Source of the DNA: UBA1847 sp942492205
GTDB lineage: Bacteria > Pseudomonadota > Gammaproteobacteria > Steroidobacterales > Woeseiaceae
Assembly (NCBI GenBank): GCA_942492205.1
Contig: CALODT010000003.1
Location: 372,001-436,000, forward strand
Length of the DNA stretch: 64,000 nt
Reading direction: 5' to 3'
Below the pieces are notes generated by a model that saw only the letters and a program-made list of their open reading frames with translations, did no database searches and was not told the DNA's origin. Position 1 is the stretch's first letter; the number at the start of each line of letters is the position of its first letter. This document shows, piece by piece, positions 43,014 through 52,043 of this stretch. A program made the position numbers and the translations under genes.

Positions 43014-45473
43014 ATGAATTCCGCAAGGGACAACGAGAAACCGGCAGTTGAGACAGGCGAGGCCGTCGTTGATTCGAACCGCGAAGACATCATTGGTTTG
43101 CTGCGTCGCTTTCACTATGGTGAGCCGATCGCAACAGAGTCCACAGAGCTGCCAGGCGATACGATTCTTCCGGCGCTGTTGAATCCTTATCGCGACGCAG
43201 CATCGATTCGTTACCAATATCCGCTCTACCTGTTGCCACCCGGTGACGCCGTCGATGCCGTGCTTGCCCGGCCGCTGGGGGAGCACCTGTCCGACTCGCT
43301 GCAGGCGCTGGCGCCCGGCGACGAGGAATCGAAAATACTGAAAGACAACCTGCCGTGGCTGGAACGCTATCTGCGCCAGAGGCTTGTCAGTTCCAATCCG
43401 GTCGACGCGCCAGAGCTGATGAATGCCGCATCAGCGGCGCTGCAGGAACACCTCGACCTGAAAGGTTCGAATCAGGAAGCGCTGCAGGCCGATCTTGCGA
43501 GGCTCGGTGACTGCATCGCGCCGAACAGCTGTTTCATGGGCTACGGTCCGGGTGTTCCGTTGCAGCTGATGCTGCATGCAATACGGCATCGCCAACAGCA
43601 ACGCCGCGATCAGTTTCGAAAACAGGTTGCCAATCATATTCGCGATCTTCGGGCACTGCTGGATGTCGAGAAGGCGAAGACGGGCGACTCGGCCGAGCCC
43701 GGCAGCGTCGGTGCCGGCTCGCGCTATTTCGACACCGGCGCGCTGTCCGGCATGCTGGGACAGCGCGTGCATGGTTCCGTTGAAATGTCGCACGAACGGC
43801 GACATCGAATCGAGAAGGCGCTCGGCATCTTGCAGGGCTGGCAGGACGATCCCGTGCTGGTCCGTTTCGTGGGCCGCGTAGCGGAAACGGAACTAGAGCA
43901 GCAGGGTGATGTAGACATCATTGACAGTGATGACCCGTGTGTTGCGGCAGCCGGGCTCTTTGAGCGTGAAGCGGCTGCTTGTGCGGCGTTGTTTTCGGCC
44001 GCGCGCATCGCCGCACTGGAGATCGCCGGCAACTATGATCCGGCGGTGCACGACTCCTGGTTCAGCGGCTTCGACTGGCAGGCGTTTGCCGATGACGAAA
44101 TGCAGCTGCTTACTCGAGTCGTGGCGCTGGTTTCTGCCGATTATCTCGCGGGCAATGGCCTGCCGGCTTTCTCGCGGCTTCTTGGCTCGCGGATGCCCGT
44201 GCATGTACTCACGTGGGTGCGCGCTTACGACAACCCCGGCGCGAAACCGGGCGACGGTCCGTTCGATTCGTACCGCTTCGAACTCGCGTACTTCGGGATC
44301 GGGCATCGTCAGGTCGTTGTGGCACAGACCTCGGCGGCGCGCCAAGAGGACCTGCTCGCGGGCTTCCTGACGGCGCTCGACAGCTGCCGGGGAAGCCTGC
44401 ATCTGATAAACCGTGGCACCCAGAGCGGCGTAGAACAGCCGCTGCTTGAGCCATGGTTCGTGGCGAGCGCGGCGCTCGAGAGTCGCGCGCATCCGGTCAT
44501 ACTGGTCAATCCGGATGCCGGTGATCACGCGGCCGAGCGCGTCAGCTTCGACGGCAACCCGCAGTCGCACAACGACTGGCCCATCGAGACGCTGGAATAT
44601 CGAACAGACGACGGCGAAGTCGCCGAAATGCAGGTTGCATTCACCTTCGCCGATTACGCGCTGCTCGTGCCCGCGCTGCACGAACATTTTCGTGTCGTGC
44701 CGCGAGGATTTGATGCCGAGGACCTGGTTCCTGTCGACCGTTTTCTCGGCGTGGACGAGGCCGCTGTCGGTCGCCTCGTGCCTTACGTCTGGGGTATCGA
44801 CGAGAAGGGCACCCTGACACGGCTGGTCGTGTCGAGAGCGCTGGCATTTGCCTGCCGCGATCGGCGCAATTACTGGCGCACGCTGCAGGAGATGGCCGGC
44901 ATACACAATTTCTATGTCGAAGAGGCTGTCGAAAGGGTCATCGAAGAACAGCGCGCCGCCGACGAGGCGGAACGCCAGCGGCTCCTGCAGGCACACGAAG
45001 AGCAGCTGGAAAGCGTGCGTTCGGAAGCCGCCGACAAAGTCATGGGGCAACTGGTTGACGTGCTCATGGGCGCCGATCTGTCCGACATGATTGGCGGCGC
45101 TGCTCCGATTGCGAAGATGCCGTCGACGGCAGGTGCAAGCGATGGCGCGCAAGCAAAGCCTGCCGACGACGCAGAGCAAAGCGCAGCACATGTACCGGAG
45201 CCGGAGCCAGAGGAAGAACTGAGTTTTGACGAGCCGTGGCTGGACACGGCGATGTGCACAACCTGCGATGACTGCATGGGCATCAACAAGATGATGTTTG
45301 CGTACAACGATAACAAGCAGGCGTTCATACGCGATCCCAAGGCCGGCACATTTGCTGACCTCGTCGCGGCCGCCGAGATCTGCCCGGCCAAGTGCATTCA
45401 CCCGGGCAAGCCGCTGGATCCCGACGAGCCGGGCCTTGACGAACTGATCGCCCGTGCCGAACCGTTCAACTGA
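43014..45473 (+). CDS. Large NifJ-related protein with C-terminal 4Fe-4S ferredoxin domain, function unknown
   Basis: An 819-residue cytoplasmic protein. Residues 1-340 match nothing I recognise. Residues ~365-560 (MPVHVLTWVRAYDN, VVVAQTSAARQEDLLAGFLTAL) align with the TPP-domain half of the NifJ-like protein encoded two genes later, and both continue into RTLQEMAGI/RTLQELSGI plus a charged coiled coil (here ~660-700). The GDG TPP motif is absent (VALVSADYLAGNG). A ferredoxin domain ends the protein: CTTCDDC (about 748-754) and CPAKC (about 790). It is probably an electron-handling subunit linking KorAB to Rnf. The stop overlaps the rnfB start (TGATG). Confidence 0.7.
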   Translation: MNSARDNEKPAVETGEAVVDSNREDIIGLLRRFHYGEPIATESTELPGDTILPALLNPYRDAASIRYQYPLYLLPPGDAVDAVLARPLGEHLSDSLQALAPGDEESKILKDNLPWLERYLRQRLVSSNPVDAPELMNAASAALQEHLDLKGSNQEALQADLARLGDCIAPNSCFMGYGPGVPLQLMLHAIRHRQQQRRDQFRKQVANHIRDLRALLDVEKAKTGDSAEPGSVGAGSRYFDTGALSGMLGQRVHGSVEMSHERRHRIEKALGILQGWQDDPVLVRFVGRVAETELEQQGDVDIIDSDDPCVAAAGLFEREAAACAALFSAARIAALEIAGNYDPAVHDSWFSGFDWQAFADDEMQLLTRVVALVSADYLAGNGLPAFSRLLGSRMPVHVLTWVRAYDNPGAKPGDGPFDSYRFELAYFGIGHRQVVVAQTSAARQEDLLAGFLTALDSCRGSLHLINRGTQSGVEQPLLEPWFVASAALESRAHPVILVNPDAGDHAAERVSFDGNPQSHNDWPIETLEYRTDDGEVAEMQVAFTFADYALLVPALHEHFRVVPRGFDAEDLVPVDRFLGVDEAAVGRLVPYVWGIDEKGTLTRLVVSRALAFACRDRRNYWRTLQEMAGIHNFYVEEAVERVIEEQRAADEAERQRLLQAHEEQLESVRSEAADKVMGQLVDVLMGADLSDMIGGAAPIAKMPSTAGASDGAQAKPADDAEQSAAHVPEPEPEEELSFDEPWLDTAMCTTCDDCMGINKMMFAYNDNKQAFIRDPKAGTFADLVAAAEICPAKCIHPGKPLDPDEPGLDELIARAEPFN

Positions 45474-46315
45474 TGGACAGGTTGCTGCTCGCGCCGGCGA
45501 TCATGACCGGGATTGGCTTGCTCTTCGGGGCAATCCTCGCCATCGCGCAGCGCTTCCTGAAAGTCGACGAAGATCCGCGTATCGAGGCCACCAACGAAAT
45601 GCTGCCGGGCACCAACTGTGGCGCCTGCGGCCAGCCAGGCTGCCTGCCTTTCGCTGAGAAACTGGTCGCCGGCGAGGTTGACCCGGGCCAGTGCACGGTC
45701 AGCACCGACGAGAACATCGAGGAGATTGCCGAGTTTCTGCAGGTGGATGCCGGCCGGCAGGAGAAACTGGTGTCGCGGCTGCGCTGTGCTGGTGGCGCAT
45801 CGCAGGCACACCAGATCGCAGAGTATCGCGGTTTCGAAGGCTGTCGCGCTGCGGCCGTGGTGTCCGGCGGGGGTAAGGGATGTTCCTGGGGCTGTCTCGG
45901 TCTTGGCGATTGTGAGCTTGCCTGCACGTTCGATGCGATTCATATGAATGCGAACGGGCTGCCGCAGGTGGATACCGACAAGTGTCGTGCCTGTCCGGAC
46001 TGCGTCGCGGCGTGCCCGCGCGATTTGTTCGTGCTAATGCCGATAAGCCAGAAGCTGCTCGTGCAGTGCAGTATTCCGCTCGCCGGCGCTGCGGCCACAC
46101 AGCTGTGCTCGGTGGCCTGCGATGCTTGCGGTAAATGTGTCGCTGATGCGGCGCCCGGGCTGATCCGCATGGAGAATAACCTGCCGGTGATTGACTACGC
46201 GGCGGGCGGCCCGGCGAAACCTGATGCAACCTATCGCTGCGCGACGCATTCGATCGTATGGCTGGAAAAAGAACAGTTCCAGGATCAGGAATCCAGGCGA
46301 GTCGGGACAGGCTGA
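45473..46315 (+). CDS. rnfB: Rnf complex subunit B, multi-cluster type
   Basis: A 280-residue ferredoxin-like membrane subunit that brings electrons to or from soluble ferredoxin. One N-terminal transmembrane helix (about residues 5-27) precedes an Fe-S domain with GTNCGACGQPGCLPFAEKL (about 46-64) and ferredoxin clusters (CSWGCLGLGDCELAC; CRACPDCVAACP; CSVACDACGKC). The last cluster of long RnfB proteins seems lost (only YRCATHSIVW remains). The architecture resembles clostridial and archaeal RnfB more than the short RsxB of enterobacteria. Both ends overlap neighbouring genes (TGATG). Confidence 0.92.
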   Translation: MDRLLLAPAIMTGIGLLFGAILAIAQRFLKVDEDPRIEATNEMLPGTNCGACGQPGCLPFAEKLVAGEVDPGQCTVSTDENIEEIAEFLQVDAGRQEKLVSRLRCAGGASQAHQIAEYRGFEGCRAAAVVSGGGKGCSWGCLGLGDCELACTFDAIHMNANGLPQVDTDKCRACPDCVAACPRDLFVLMPISQKLLVQCSIPLAGAAATQLCSVACDACGKCVADAAPGLIRMENNLPVIDYAAGGPAKPDATYRCATHSIVWLEKEQFQDQESRRVGTG

Positions 46316-49300
46316 TGGCGACATTGCGCACAATGGCGATCCACTGGTACCGAAAGACATTCGGTGCGCCACCCGGCTCCGATATTCGCGAGGAAGGCCT
46401 CTCAACGGTGCTCGATGGCAACAGCGCCGTGGCATTGTCGGAAGCGAGCATCGCAGCTCATGCGGTTCTTGGCGGCACGTCGCCGTCATCGGATGCGGAA
46501 TGGGTCTGGCGCGGCGAGATCGACCATGGCAACACCAACCTTTTCGGCGAGCCGCTGGCTGCGCAATCCGCGGAAGGACCTCGGGGCATGGTTGCCGCCG
46601 CGACCGGCCTTGCACTGGCCGGCCGGCGCGCGACCGCGTTTCTGTCCGGGCCCGATATCGCCGCCGCCCAGGATCTCCTGATATCGGCGGCGGGCAAGCA
46701 TGCGCCGCTGGTGCTGCATCTTGGCGCGCGAGCGGCCGCGGCGCACGGTGGTGCGCTGGGCAGCGGACACGACTGCGTCCACCTCTCGGCGGACGCGGGT
46801 TTCTTCGTGCTGTTTGCCGCAAATGTGCAAGAAGCTATCGACCTTACCTTTATCAGCCGGCGGGTCGCCGAGGACACGCTGGTACCCGGCCTCGTTGTCA
46901 TGGATGGTGAACAGACGGCACTCGCGGCGCAGGACGCGCGACTGCTGTCGGCGGCACAGGCGGGCGCGCTGCTCGGACCGGCATCGCAGATGATTGAGAC
47001 GCCCACCGCGGCGCAGAAGCTGTTATTTGGAGAGCGCCGTCGACGCGTGCCGGCGTGGCACGATCTGGACGAATCCATGCTGAGCGGCGCGCTGTTTGAT
47101 GCAGACAGTTTTGCCCTCGGGGCGTTCGGGCGTCGGCCGTTTTTCGATGCGTTTGTCGCCGAGTCGCTGTCGGCTACCTTCGACCTGTTCGCGGCAAAGA
47201 CCGGCAGAGCGTACGAACCGGTATCCCGTTACCGCATGGACGACGCCAGGACCGTGCTGGTCGCGCTGGGTGCCGCCATCGAGACGGCACGCTCGGCAGC
47301 AGATCAGTTGCGCAAGCGGCACAGGCTCCGCGTGGGCGTGCTCGGTATTCGCGCGCTGCGGCCGTTTCCCGGCGCACTGCTTGCTGACGCGCTGCAAGGC
47401 CGCGAACAGGTTCTGGTACTCGAACGCGCTGACGCGCCGCTGTCCGGCGAGCCGCCGCTGACCCGCGAAATCCGTGCCGCGACGTCATCGGCGGCCTGTA
47501 GTCCGGTGGTGTACGGCGTCGGCGGCCTGCCGCTGCGCGTCGCCGACCTGGTCGCGCTGTGCCAGCTTGGACCAGTGCCCGCCACCCGGTACCTGGGTAT
47601 CAACTTCGATGACCGGTCCGGCGAGCAGCCGAAACGGGCGGTACTGCTGGATACGTTGCGTCGCGCGTACCCGGACCTGGCTAACAGCAGTGTTCGCGCC
47701 ACCCAACCCGCTGATCGCAGCGCAGGACTGACGATTGCCGTGCAACGCACCGGCGAAGCCGGTCGCGAAATCGCTGACGCGGCTGGCGCCCTGTTGTTTG
47801 CACTCGAAGAAGGCCACGTTCGCAGTCGCCCGGCGGCCGGCGGCGGCGACTGGTCGCGGCGACGCGTTGACTGGGTCTCGCACGGTGACGACACGTTGCA
47901 CGACCCGGGCGATGGCCTCGTGGCGGACGTCACGCTCGACGAAACCTTGGGCCACGTGACGCTGGCCGGCGAATCGCGCCGCTTCAAGGTGCCAACAGCA
48001 GGTAGCGAGGAGCAAGGCGATACCCGGCTCGAGTCGTTGCTGGGTGGCCTGTTCGGCGTACTGCTGAAAGCCGGCCTTGTCGATCAGAAAGCGCGTCGCG
48101 TCGTGTCGATACGGCGCGCTCAGCTTGAAAGCTCCGATGCACAACGGTGCGAGGCGCGGATAGCGGCGTTTCAAGCCGGCATGGACGAAATTGTCGAAGT
48201 CGTTGGCGAAGATGTCGCAGCAGCAGACAGCACGCCTCAACAAGTGGCTCGGGAAACGCCGGCGGCCGTGCGTCATTTGCGGCGGGACGATGACCATGTG
48301 GCCAGCCTGCCGCGTTTCTGGGATCAGCTCGGCGTGCTCTGGCGCGACGGTCAACAGGGGCAGCTGACGGCGGATCCGTATCTCGCGTCCGGAACCATGC
48401 CTCCGCTGAGTTCCACGTTTCGCGACTTCAGCGACGCGCGGCGAGCGCTGCCGGTTTTCGACCCGCAGCGTTGCACCGGTTGTGGCCGTTGCTGGGTTCA
48501 CTGCCCGGACAGCGCGATCGGTGTTGTCGCGACGACGCCCGCCGCGCTGATCGATGCGGGGATCAACCACAGTGGCGCCGATGCCGTGCGCCAGGTCGCG
48601 TCGAAGCTCGCCTCCCGAATCGTTTCAAGCAATAAATCCGGCGACGCTACGACCACTACGTTTGGCCCGATGCTCGATGATGCGTTTGCCTGGCTCGAGG
48701 AAAAGATGCCGCTGGCCGATGATCGCAAGCAGTCGATCACCGAGGGCCTGGCCGCTATTGGCGCGCAATTCGGCGAATTGCCGGTCGCCATCACGAAGCC
48801 GTTCTTCCTGCAGCCTGAGGCGCAAAAGAAGGACAGCGCGGAACTGCTGTCCCTCGTCATCAACCCGGACGCCTGCAAAGCCTGCGGTATCTGCGTCAGC
48901 AACTGCGAGCCGGAAGCGCTGAGCCTCGACCGGCAGGATGCAGCCAGCCTTGCTGACGCGAGGCGACTCTGGTCGAGCTGGTCGGCGACGCCCGACACCG
49001 CCGGTGGGACGATCGAACGCGTCGCGGCGGACCCGGACGTTGGCGAAATGGCCGCGCTGCTGTTGTCGCGCTATTGCCAGTTTACGATGGCCGGTGGAGA
49101 CGGTGCGGAGCCGGGATCCGGCGAGAAGATGGCAGCGCGTCTGCTGCTCGCTGCCGCCGAGTTCCGGCAACAGCCGCTGGTAGAGGATTTCGCGGCGACG
49201 CTTGCGGCAACCGCCGACGCCATCAAGTCGCTGCTGCACGAGACATTGTCAGGTACCCTGGCGATGGATGATCTGGATGCGATCTCGGCCCGACTGAAGG

Positions 49301-50706
49301 CCACCAGCAGTCCGCGGGTCGATGCAAAAACGCTTTCTGCCGCTGCCGGAACCTCGGGCGACGATCATTCAGTGGATACTCGACATGTGCTGCGCCTGAT
49401 CGAATTGTCGAAAAACATCGCCGCCGCACATGAGCGGCTCTTGCACGGCAAACACGGTCTTGGCCGTGCACGCTACGGCCTTGCGATTGCGGCGGGCAGA
49501 ACCACGCAGTGGGCTGGCGCATTTCCGCACAATCCTTTCCAGGCGCCTGTGCTGGTCGACATGAGCGGTGACGCCGCACAGCTCGCCGCCGGCCTGGTCG
49601 AAGGTCACCTGCAGGAAACCACCGAGCTTGCCGCCATGCTTCGCCTTGCGCGTCTTGAGATCGAGCGGCCGGATGGCGCTGACTGGAAGCGCGAGGCCAT
49701 TCAGGGCCTGCGCTGGCAGGACCTGAGCGACGAGGAATACGCGCTGTGTCCGCCGTTGCTGCTGATCGGCAGCGAAGAAATGCTGGCCGGGTCCGGACTG
49801 GGCCAGTTGATCTGGCTGTTGAACTCTCGCCTGCCGGTCAAGGTCCTCGTGCTGCAGTCGCTGGATTTCGGCGTGGCCGGAGGTCGCCAGACGGAATCCG
49901 CACAATCGCCCATCAATAATCCGCGGGCGAGTCTTGCACTGCTGGCACTGGCGCAGCGCAATGCGTTCGTTGCGCAGACATCCGTCGCCGATCCGGTGCA
50001 CCTCGGCGCGAGCATGCTCGAAGCACTGCGCTATGGCGGCCCCGCATTGATCCAGGCGTATGCCCCCAGTCCCTCTCAGCACGGGTTCCCGAGCGAGCAG
50101 TCGATACAACAAGCGGAGCTTGCCGTCAGCTGCCGGGTAACGCCGCTGTACCGCTACGATCCGACGGGAGAGGGCGTTTTTGGCTCACGAATCAGCCTCG
50201 CCGGCAATCCGCAGTCCGCCGAACTCCTGGCGGTCGGTAGCGACGTCGATCGACCGCTGACGCCTGCAGACTGGGCGCTGGGACAAGAGCGTTTCAGACA
50301 TGCGTTCGCGCCTCTGGCCACTGACGCGATCGCACCCGTGCCACTGCACGACTGGCTGCAGGTGACGGCGAAGGAACGCGCTCGAAAAACGCCGTACGTG
50401 GCCACTGGTGATGACGAGCAGCGATACTCGATCGCGCCGGCACTGGTCGACAGCGTCGCCAATTGTCTCGATACCTGGCGAACGCTGCAGGAGCTTAGCG
50501 GCATTGTTACGCCATTCACTGAACAGCTGGAGCAGAAGATACGAGCCGACGTTGCAGCCGAGCATCGCGCCGAACTGGATGAGCAAAAAGGCGCTGCCGA
50601 CGCCGAGATCAAGGCGATACGGGAAAAGACCGAGGCAGAAATTGCCAGCAAGATACGGAGTCGCCTGCTCGACCTGGCATCGCGGAAACGAGGTGACGGC
50701 GAATGA
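46315..50706 (+). CDS. NifJ-like (pyruvate:ferredoxin oxidoreductase-like) protein without TPP motif
   Basis: A 1463-residue protein with the domain order of NifJ: domain I (about residues 30-215, VLDGNSAVALSEAS, LHLGARAAAAHGG, FAANVQEAIDL), a domain II-like region (RVGVLGIRALRPFPG, near 340), a gamma-like domain (about 460-590), two ferredoxin clusters (CTGCGRCWVHC near 720; CKACGICVSNC near 853) and a TPP-type domain (about 1140-1290, PVKVLVLQSL to ALIQAYAPSP). Where NifJ has GDG-type TPP ligands and NTGGQ, this protein has LIGSEEMLAGSG and VAGGR, so pyruvate chemistry is unlikely. It ends with a coiled coil. NifJ is normally ~1170 residues. It overlaps rnfB and rnfC, implying a structural or electron-transfer role with Rnf. 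Confidence 0.8.
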   Translation: MATLRTMAIHWYRKTFGAPPGSDIREEGLSTVLDGNSAVALSEASIAAHAVLGGTSPSSDAEWVWRGEIDHGNTNLFGEPLAAQSAEGPRGMVAAATGLALAGRRATAFLSGPDIAAAQDLLISAAGKHAPLVLHLGARAAAAHGGALGSGHDCVHLSADAGFFVLFAANVQEAIDLTFISRRVAEDTLVPGLVVMDGEQTALAAQDARLLSAAQAGALLGPASQMIETPTAAQKLLFGERRRRVPAWHDLDESMLSGALFDADSFALGAFGRRPFFDAFVAESLSATFDLFAAKTGRAYEPVSRYRMDDARTVLVALGAAIETARSAADQLRKRHRLRVGVLGIRALRPFPGALLADALQGREQVLVLERADAPLSGEPPLTREIRAATSSAACSPVVYGVGGLPLRVADLVALCQLGPVPATRYLGINFDDRSGEQPKRAVLLDTLRRAYPDLANSSVRATQPADRSAGLTIAVQRTGEAGREIADAAGALLFALEEGHVRSRPAAGGGDWSRRRVDWVSHGDDTLHDPGDGLVADVTLDETLGHVTLAGESRRFKVPTAGSEEQGDTRLESLLGGLFGVLLKAGLVDQKARRVVSIRRAQLESSDAQRCEARIAAFQAGMDEIVEVVGEDVAAADSTPQQVARETPAAVRHLRRDDDHVASLPRFWDQLGVLWRDGQQGQLTADPYLASGTMPPLSSTFRDFSDARRALPVFDPQRCTGCGRCWVHCPDSAIGVVATTPAALIDAGINHSGADAVRQVASKLASRIVSSNKSGDATTTTFGPMLDDAFAWLEEKMPLADDRKQSITEGLAAIGAQFGELPVAITKPFFLQPEAQKKDSAELLSLVINPDACKACGICVSNCEPEALSLDRQDAASLADARRLWSSWSATPDTAGGTIERVAADPDVGEMAALLLSRYCQFTMAGGDGAEPGSGEKMAARLLLAAAEFRQQPLVEDFAATLAATADAIKSLLHETLSGTLAMDDLDAISARLKATSSPRVDAKTLSAAAGTSGDDHSVDTRHVLRLIELSKNIAAAHERLLHGKHGLGRARYGLAIAAGRTTQWAGAFPHNPFQAPVLVDMSGDAAQLAAGLVEGHLQETTELAAMLRLARLEIERPDGADWKREAIQGLRWQDLSDEEYALCPPLLLIGSEEMLAGSGLGQLIWLLNSRLPVKVLVLQSLDFGVAGGRQTESAQSPINNPRASLALLALAQRNAFVAQTSVADPVHLGASMLEALRYGGPALIQAYAPSPSQHGFPSEQSIQQAELAVSCRVTPLYRYDPTGEGVFGSRISLAGNPQSAELLAVGSDVDRPLTPADWALGQERFRHAFAPLATDAIAPVPLHDWLQVTAKERARKTPYVATGDDEQRYSIAPALVDSVANCLDTWRTLQELSGIVTPFTEQLEQKIRADVAAEHRAELDEQKGAADAEIKAIREKTEAEIASKIRSRLLDLASRKRGDGE

Positions 50707-52043
50707 AGTTGCTGGGCCAGCTGCGCCGCGGTTTCCAGCATGGCGTGCATCCGGCGCATTTGAAAGAGCAGACGGCCGATCTGCCGATACAACGCGTACC
50801 CTTCGTGAAAGACTACGTCATACCTCTCGGCCAGCATATCGGCGTGCCGAGCGAGGCTGTGGTGACGGCGGGCGAGGGTGTTCGCCGTGGTCAACTGATC
50901 GCGAAACCCGGCGGCTTCGTGTCCACCGCGTTGCACAGCCCGGTCACGGGAACCGTTACCAAGGTCGGGGATTTCCGTGGTGTCGATGGGCGCTTTGCGC
51001 CGGCGATCGGCATCGAAGCCGATGCGTTTTCCAGGCAGCAGGTCGATGCCGACGGCGTCCCCGACTGGCGGGAGATGTCGCTGCAGGCGTTCATCGAGGC
51101 CGTGCAGATGGCGGGCATCGTTGGCATGGGTGGCGCCGCGTTTCCATCGCACGTCAAGCTGTCGGTGCCCGAAGGCGTGAGTATCCGGCAGCTGCTGATC
51201 AACGGCGCCGAATGCGAGCCCTACCTGACCAACGATCATCGCCTGATGGTCGAGCGCCCCGAGGCATTGCTCGAAGGTGCGGAAATCGTGCGCCAGAAAC
51301 TCGGTGCCGATGAAACGGTCATCGGCGTCGAAATGAACAAGCCGGACGCTATCGAGATCATCCGCCGGCACATTCGCCCTGATCAACCGGTGCGCGTGGT
51401 GCCCCTCGCCGTCAAGTATCCACAGGGTGCTGAGAAGATGATGATCAAGAGCGTCTTCGGCATCGAGGTTCCCGCCGGACAGCTACCGCGCGATGTTGGC
51501 GTCAACGTCAACAACGTGGGCACCATTATCGCGATCGCCGATTATTTTCTGCGCGGCATGCCGCTGATCGAACGCGTGCTTACTGTCGCCGGTCCGGGTG
51601 TCAGCTATCCGGCCAATCTGATTGTGCCGCTGGGTACGCCGCTGCGCGAAGTCGTGCGCTTCTGCGGTGGCCTCAAAGGCGACACGCGAGAAATCATCAT
51701 GGGCGGGCCCATGATGGGCCGTCCGGTCGCCAGTCTCGACGTGCCCGTCCTCAAGGGTTGCTCGGGCATATTGGTGTTCACCGAAATGCACACGTCAAAA
51801 CGACCGGAGTTTCCGTGCATTCGCTGCGGACGGTGTCTCGAGGCGTGTCCGTATTTTCTCAATCCGTCGCGATTTGCTCGCCTGGCGCGCGCTCGACTGT
51901 ACGACGAGATGAAAGCGCTGCACGTTTTCGACTGCGTCGAGTGCGGTAGCTGCACGTTCGCCTGTCCATCCAATATTCCGATCGTGCAACTTATTCGCAC
52001 GGCAAAAGACGATCTCATGCATCGCAAGGAACCCGCCGAGTGA
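50703..52043 (+). CDS. rnfC: Rnf complex subunit C
   Basis: A 446-residue peripheral subunit that binds NADH and FMN. The N-terminal RnfC domain (FQHGVHPAHLKEQTADLPIQ, then HSPVTGTVTKVGDF) is followed by the nucleotide-binding core with VGMGGAAFPSHVKLS and INGAECEPYLTNDHRL (about residues 140-182), and two 4Fe-4S motifs, CIRCGRCLEACP (about 371) and CVECGSCTFACP (about 411). The C-terminal repeat extension of enterobacterial RsxC is missing, so it is the compact form. Overlaps with both neighbours (ATGA, GTGA) show coupling. Confidence 0.95.
   Translation: MKLLGQLRRGFQHGVHPAHLKEQTADLPIQRVPFVKDYVIPLGQHIGVPSEAVVTAGEGVRRGQLIAKPGGFVSTALHSPVTGTVTKVGDFRGVDGRFAPAIGIEADAFSRQQVDADGVPDWREMSLQAFIEAVQMAGIVGMGGAAFPSHVKLSVPEGVSIRQLLINGAECEPYLTNDHRLMVERPEALLEGAEIVRQKLGADETVIGVEMNKPDAIEIIRRHIRPDQPVRVVPLAVKYPQGAEKMMIKSVFGIEVPAGQLPRDVGVNVNNVGTIIAIADYFLRGMPLIERVLTVAGPGVSYPANLIVPLGTPLREVVRFCGGLKGDTREIIMGGPMMGRPVASLDVPVLKGCSGILVFTEMHTSKRPEFPCIRCGRCLEACPYFLNPSRFARLARARLYDEMKALHVFDCVECGSCTFACPSNIPIVQLIRTAKDDLMHRKEPAE

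Noticed and set aside
46315..50706. Simple label of functional pyruvate:ferredoxin oxidoreductase
   Set aside because: The TPP motif region is not conserved and the gene is embedded in an rnf operon, so that label would overstate the evidence.
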